NCBI GenBank assembly: GCA_946480565.1 | Contig: CAMLKR010000138.1 | Location: 1 to 6,193, forward strand | Origin: an uncultured Arenimonas sp. | GTDB lineage: Bacteria; Pseudomonadota; Gammaproteobacteria; Xanthomonadales; Xanthomonadaceae | Length of the DNA: 6,193 bases | Direction of reading: 5' to 3' | Shown here: positions 4,994 to 6,193 of the stretch, piece after piece | Layout of the letters: the number at the start of each line of letters is the position of its first letter | How positions within the stretch are numbered: position 1 is the first letter of the stretch | Program-made: the position numbers and the translations under genes | Notes under the pieces: model-generated | What the model saw: the letters and a program-made list of their open reading frames with translations, nothing else | What the model was told of the DNA's origin: nothing | Database searches by the model: none

Positions 4994-6193
4994 TCGACCG
5001 CCGGTCGCTGCGCCTGCGCCTGCTGGTGGCCGGCGGCCTGGGCGTGCTGCTGGCCTCGCTGGCGGTGGCGCTGTGGCTGGGCCAGGCCTTTGCCGAAGCC
5101 AGCGAGCGCGCCTTCGACCGCGAGCTAGCCGACGAACTGCAGACCCTGATCGTAATGGGCGAGGTCGGCGAGGACGGGCGTTTCGCCCTGCAGGCCGAAC
5201 CTGAGGACCAGCATTACGCGCGCCTGTACTCAGGCCACTACTGGCGCGTGCTTGCCGGCGACCGCCAGTTCCAGTCGCGTTCGCTCTGGGACGGCCGGCT
5301 CGAGGTGCCGCTGCCGGACGTGCCGGGCAAGGCACGGGTGCACGAAGTGCGCGGTCCACGCGACGTCGAACTGCGGGCTCTGGTCCAGGCCGTCGCCTAT
5401 CCGGGCCTGGAGCGGCCGGTGGTATTCGTGGTCGCCGCCGACCGCGCCCAGCTCAACCTGGAGACCGCCGAGTTCCGCCTGCTGGCCGGCGGCGCAGTCG
5501 CCCTGGTGGCGGTGACCCTGCTGGGTCTGCTGGCCCTGCAGGTCGGTTTCGCTCTGCGGCCGCTGACGCGGCTGGCCGACACCGCCGCGCGCGTGCGCCG
5601 CGGTGAGAGCACGAGCTTCCCGACCGACGGCCTGCCCTCGGAAGTGGCGCCGCTGGCCAGCCATCTGAACGAACTGCTCGAACACCACGACCGCTCGGTG
5701 CGACGCGCCCGCACCGCCGCACAGGACCTGGCCCATGCGCTGAAAACGCCTCTGGCAGCGCTGGCGCTGGAGGCCGAGCGCCCGGGCCCGCAGCTGGCGC
5801 CGCTGGTATCGGCGCAGGTGGCGAAGATGCGTGCGTCGGTCGACCGGCACCTGGGCCGCGGCTTGGCGGCGGACACGCGCAGCCGGACGCCGGTGGCGCC
5901 GGTGGTGGACGCGCTGCTGGCGCTGATGCGGCGCGTGCACGGCGACCGCGGCCTGGTGTTCGAACGCCTGCCCGGCCCGGACGCGGTGTTCGCGGGCAGC
6001 AGGGAGGACCTCGAGGAGATGCTCGGCAACCTGCTCGACAACGCCGGCAAGTGGGGGCGTTCGAAGGTGACGGTGCAAGTGGTGCAGGCGCAGGACCGCC
6101 TGTCGATCAAGGTGGCCGACGACGGGCCGGGTCTGCCACCCGATGCCTTCGCGCAGGCCACCGGGCGCGGCGTGCGTCTGGATGAACGCACCC
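4990..6193 (+). CDS. PhoQ-like sensor histidine kinase, 3' end cut by window
   Basis: Inner-membrane sensor that would phosphorylate the regulator encoded just before it. The first 401 codons are in the window, open without a stop. The GTG at 4990 overlaps the regulator stop as GTGA. Domains: TM1 about 11-31 (LLVAGGLGVLLASLAVALWLG), periplasmic sensor about 35-160, and TM2 about 162-186. A HAMP linker covers about 187-236 (LRPLTRLADTAARVRRGE). The H-box DLAHALKTPLAAL carries phospho-accepting H249, the N-box NLLDNAGKW carries N351, and the G1 box DDGPG is at 377-381. The window stops within the next element, GRGVRLDERT, so only the last few dozen residues (the remaining glycine boxes) are missing. 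The H-box with HxLKTP and the N-box pattern match the PhoQ subgroup. The periplasmic part is less acidic than that of enteric PhoQ, so the signal cannot be assumed to be magnesium; PepSY partners may set it. Confidence 0.93.
   Translation, partial: MIDRRSLRLRLLVAGGLGVLLASLAVALWLGQAFAEASERAFDRELADELQTLIVMGEVGEDGRFALQAEPEDQHYARLYSGHYWRVLAGDRQFQSRSLWDGRLEVPLPDVPGKARVHEVRGPRDVELRALVQAVAYPGLERPVVFVVAADRAQLNLETAEFRLLAGGAVALVAVTLLGLLALQVGFALRPLTRLADTAARVRRGESTSFPTDGLPSEVAPLASHLNELLEHHDRSVRRARTAAQDLAHALKTPLAALALEAERPGPQLAPLVSAQVAKMRASVDRHLGRGLAADTRSRTPVAPVVDALLALMRRVHGDRGLVFERLPGPDAVFAGSREDLEEMLGNLLDNAGKWGRSKVTVQVVQAQDRLSIKVADDGPGLPPDAFAQATGRGVRLDERT

Noticed and set aside
3992..5359. 455-codon minus-strand frame opposite the PepSY-regulator-kinase operon
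   Set aside because: Spans three good plus-strand genes; antisense shadow with biased composition.
5230..6191. Two long minus-strand frames opposite the sensor kinase
   Set aside because: The plus strand encodes intact H, N and G1 boxes with an uninterrupted frame; the minus frames show Gln/His/Arg-rich shadow composition only.
1..6193. CRISPR arrays, tRNA/rRNA genes, insertion sequences, riboswitches
   Set aside because: No regularly spaced repeats, no cloverleaf or rRNA-like stretches, no transposase or terminal repeats, and no leader long enough for a riboswitch were found.

Overview
The window is very GC-rich (roughly 70 % by eye), densely coded and has short intergenic gaps. Gene content (a DesT/FabR-type regulator beside an oxidoreductase-desaturase pair, and a PhoP/PhoQ-like two-component system with PepSY proteins) suggests a high-GC gammaproteobacterium, perhaps related to the Lysobacter/Xanthomonas group. 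That placement is inferred from gene content, not from a marker gene. I see no mobile element, CRISPR array, tRNA or rRNA.

Left module (1-2533): fatty-acid desaturation. The N-terminal 68 codons of a TetR-family regulator run leftward off the window edge. They are divergent from a two-gene operon. The first gene encodes a flavin/2Fe-2S NAD(P)H oxidoreductase (339-1433). The second encodes a membrane fatty acid desaturase with all three histidine boxes (1448-2533). The reductase would pass electrons to the di-iron desaturase. The 133-bp divergent spacer holds an AT-richer island with an 18-bp near-palindrome (304-321) that is the obvious candidate operator, plus overlapping inverted repeats (280-299). 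The layout matches the known Pseudomonas desT/desCB arrangement. The module ends at a strong GC hairpin that holds the desaturase stop codon in its loop.

Middle module (2564-3909, minus strand): a secreted protein with two tandem PepSY-like repeats (143 aa) and, coupled to it by a TGATG overlap, a predicted lipoprotein of propeller-like character (304 aa) of unknown function.

Right module (4029-6193, plus strand): a short, very acidic secreted PepSY protein, an OmpR-family response regulator and a PhoQ-like sensor kinase cut off by the window end. They are linked by TGATG and GTGA overlaps. The two PepSY operons diverge from a shared 119-bp spacer, so the two-component system plausibly controls both. 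PepSY proteins beside PhoPQ-type systems are common and are usually presumed to modulate sensing in the periplasm. The least described element is the propeller-like lipoprotein co-transcribed with the double-PepSY protein. The desaturation genes and the sensing genes are separate units that meet at the convergent hairpin.
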